NCBI RefSeq assembly: GCF_003721515.1
Contig: NZ_RJJD01000003.1
Span: 186,001-250,000 of the forward strand
DNA length: 64,000 nt
Reading direction: 5' to 3'
DNA from: Rufibacter latericius
GTDB lineage: Bacteria; Bacteroidota; Bacteroidia; Cytophagales; Hymenobacteraceae
Made by a program: the position numbers and the translations under genes. Positions within the stretch are counted from its first letter, which is position 1. The number at the start of each line of letters is the position of its first letter. Below, piece by piece: positions 63,601 to 64,000 of this stretch. Under the pieces are notes generated by a model that was given only the letters and a program-made list of their open reading frames with translations, was not told where the DNA came from and did no database searches.

Positions 63601-64000
63601 GCGAAACAGAGTTCCAGTTCCAGGCAGGTAACTTAAAATTCAATAGTACCTCCTATGAAGCAGCAACCCTCGTTATCAGCGGTGCGAAAGCAAGTTATAG
63701 AGGTGTTGGAACAATAAATGGTACAGGAACTTATAAGTTCACATTAAATGCTATTGATGGCCAAGTAAGTGGCGGTGGAGGCTCCGATAAGATACGCATG
63801 AAAATTACCGATGCAGCCGGAGGGACTGTTTATGATAACCTGATAGGTACAGCAGATAATGCGGATTTGAGTACGGTTACTAGTACTACTTTAGGTGGAG
63901 GTTCTATTGTAATCCATGAGGTTAAAGCGGCTAACGTGAAACAATCTGTAGCAATTATTGAAACACCAATCACCACAGAGGCCAAACTTACCTCTTACCC
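57618..64000 (+). CDS. Giant secreted MBG/YDG-repeat surface protein (3' end outside window)
   Basis: Open from ATG 57618 to the window end, 2127 codons with no stop. Signal peptide MNVHLLAIAKANARRYGIML with hydrophobic core ending near GAFA. An N-terminal Ig-like part (YSPGQVAHIKGSGWTLDQ) is followed by a TIG-like unit (NPKPVLTTVAPVSKTVGE). About 15 tandem beta units of the MBG/YDG type come next (TITFTSLGTKTFGDAAFDL; TVKADDKQKTYGDVDPELTY; VVVAAKTKEYGAADPEFTG). A distinct C-terminal module (FVTGGGWINSPAGAYVKDP; KANFGFVSRYKKGSTTLDG; GGGGSDKIRMKITDAAGG) precedes KLTSYP, which is very probably the start of a T9SS sorting domain cut by the window. Likely a surface adhesin or biofilm protein. Confidence 0.85.
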   Translation, partial: MNVHLLAIAKANARRYGIMLCFLILGTVGAFALGDAYVDAGLPAPTVTSDKDDYSPGQVAHIKGSGWTLDQSVHIEFREEPDYPDVHSYDVPVNQDGTWKLDYNIEDRHLGVKFTVTTIGKTTGTTATTVFTDAGISNVTVTTGNTYCTENPISVRFEKISAQNNNVTGQFVAGATFIAELINSSGTSNLGEIGRITDNVGNNGLLTINGKVPPITTGSTYRVRVRSINPITNTPTSSINLQINESPTTANAGADQLNINGTSTNLSGNQPSIGTGTWSIVTGTGGYFGTSTTKTTTSTTSNATFNGTAGESYTLKWTNTNGSCTSSDNVIISFRANNPKPVLTTVAPVSKTVGEAAFTLTVSGSNFINGSIIHVNGIAKGTEFVNSTQLTTSIPASDLTTAGVKKVTVVTSSPGGGISNELDFTVNQAQPSITWIDAGIISYGTNLLGKLNAVANFNGAPVEGTFVYKQGANVVTNTTILNASTSAYPLSVEFTPTITTNYKTASGTNSILVKKAANTITFTSLGTKTFGDAAFDLTASASSSLPVTYASSNTEVATISGSTVTIKRAGKTTITATQSGDNNYEVATAIPQELIVNKATITPVWAVGTLSQTYDNTVKTVVAFTTPAGLTLSYDFGSANPKDAGSYPVTATINDANYQGSVSGSLVIAKAPTATLVSATDAIYNGSAHSASAMVTGAGELEEPVTVYYSGVAPTVYPSSTTAPTNAGTYKATATYAQSANYLSSTDSKDFTIEKATITPIWAAGTLSQIFDNKVKTVVATTTPSSLTLSYDFGSATPKDAGSYPVTATIIDDNYSGSLKGTLEIAKANQTITFAEIGDKTFGDAAFDISPSATSNLPVKISTTGNISHDESTGKITINGAGPVSVTATQDGNANYNAAISVTRSFKVNKANQTITVVTSAPEKAVYNSTFTVAATASSGLPVSYGSSDKLSNVGAQFTMNSGTGTGTVSYSQDGDDNYNAASIITEIVTAEKANQTITVATVSPASAVYNTSFTVEATATSGLAVVYSSSAPLSNIGDTYTMNSGTGTGIVRYNQAGDDNYHAAPEVTAKVTAQKAAATITLNTADLSQTYNGSAKTVSYSISPADVTGVSVTYSQKETTVSNPTNAGAYEVLASLTNDNYSGSAEGTLVIAKASTKTEVVASDAIYNGSAHKGPATVKGDGGLNQAITVYYAGVAPTVYPSSTNAPVNAGTYSATASYAESANYLGSSDEKEFTIDKASSITEVTVPAGPFTYTGKAQTPATVKVTGAGNLELTPTATYGNNINAGTATASYTFAGDDNHTGSEDSKSFIIEKASSETIVNINGGPFTYTGSSITPATVEVTGAGGLSLTPTAEYSNNINAGTATASFSFSGDENHTGSEGSKTFIIGKKAASVVVAPKTKVYGAEDPDFTGTLAGFIEADKVVATYSRVAGETVAAGPYPISATLSPVSALGNYDITNTPATLTISARPITVKADDKQKTYGDVDPELTYVITSGSLVNKDAFAGVLSRAEGEKVGSYTIDKGTLALGDNYDLTFQGAKLTINKKVASVVVDTKTKVYGDNDPSLTGTVTGFLAADKVVATYSRATGENVSTYAITAALAPQNVLDNYEITNTSATLNITKKAASVTPIANSKTYGSSDPTLTGNLAGFLTSDNVTATYSRAKGETVTGGPYQISATLAPVGVLGNYDITYNTASFTIGKKEASVVVAAKTKEYGAADPEFTGTLTGFLASDNVQAAYRRVAGETVSDGPYAISATLSPATVLSNYEISNTPATLTITKKALVVTAQNTSKYCGQVNPLFTVTYDGFVNNESSSVLGGTLSYSTTANVSSGQATYDVTPGGFTSSNYAITFRKGTLTVNGVTIDASASGSPVPVGSKATLSATVLPNVPGVNVIFNLDGKKVGEALTGSNGVANFDVLGLITNVYQVEASTASGCAKYTAYLPVYDPNGGFVTGGGWINSPAGAYVKDPAAVGKANFGFVSRYKKGSTTLDGETEFQFQAGNLKFNSTSYEAATLVISGAKASYRGVGTINGTGTYKFTLNAIDGQVSGGGGSDKIRMKITDAAGGTVYDNLIGTADNADLSTVTSTTLGGGSIVIHEVKAANVKQSVAIIETPITTEAKLTSY

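Noticed and set aside
57618-64000. CRISPR array or tandem DNA repeat locus
   Set aside because: The repeated words here are parts of one continuous reading frame coding beta-repeat domains; there are no constant repeats with unique spacers.

Overview
The window looks like chromosome of a Bacteroidota bacterium of the Cytophagales, most like Hymenobacteraceae (Rufibacter/Pontibacter type; inferred, not proven). The signs are a C-terminal type IX secretion (T9SS) sorting domain, a likely second one cut off by the window end, many short lipoproteins with a Cys lipobox, TAnnTTTG-type promoters, a giant PAS/GAF hybrid kinase, and several family-typical proteins (DUF1206, DUF2461, DUF2905, DUF2064, PhzF). 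No rRNA, CRISPR array or transposase was seen. Two tRNA genes are present: Leu(GAG) and Glu(UUC).

Layout. 1-21.9 kb is ordinary core genome: the tail of a split transketolase, a sigma factor/membrane protein/Spy-like protein module, an aminotransferase, an SLC13-type permease, pfkA, an aldo/keto reductase, miaA with a glycosyltransferase, and a compact run with a 1754-residue hybrid histidine kinase, a CheY-like regulator, a metallo-beta-lactamase-fold phosphodiesterase and an NFACT (RqcH-like) protein.

21.95-39.38 kb is an integrated genomic island. A 24-bp direct repeat of the 3' end of tRNA-Leu(GAG) lies at 21947-21970 and again inside the intact tRNA gene at 39352-39375, and a tyrosine recombinase starts just inside the left copy. 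The island carries a predicted 2-TM protein, a solitary Mrr-like restriction endonuclease, a secreted NUC-type endonuclease lipoprotein, an outer-membrane beta-barrel, a phage-like repressor/HTH control region with small genes, and a tandem array of five related lipocalin-like lipoproteins. It is visibly decaying. The integrase, a lipoprotein, a GNAT acetyltransferase, the repressor, an excisionase-like gene, an unknown gene and one array member carry in-frame stops or single-base frameshifts, the frameshifts mostly in homopolymers. Some may be sequencing errors, because one similar frameshift (a YdcF family gene at 50.0-50.8 kb) lies in core DNA.

39.4-64 kb returns to core genome after a 1.5-kb AT-rich gene-free stretch: a DUF1206 membrane protein, PhzF and an amidohydrolase, a TolB-like protein, DUF2461 and DUF2064 proteins, an ECF sigma/anti-sigma pair, an aldehyde dehydrogenase, a T9SS-exported protein, kdsB, a SUI1-family factor, a lipid kinase, gap and tRNA-Glu. 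A second AT-rich gene-free stretch precedes a secreted MBG/YDG-repeat surface protein of more than 2100 residues, still open at the window end.

A recurring theme is a set of long intergenic palindromes at gene ends. They share an inner core (roughly TTTTrGGCC..TTTT..AAAA..GGCCyAAAA), while many have outer arms that are copy-specific yet match each other perfectly. They probably act as terminators. One lies across the start codon of a lipoprotein gene, where it may act as an attenuator.
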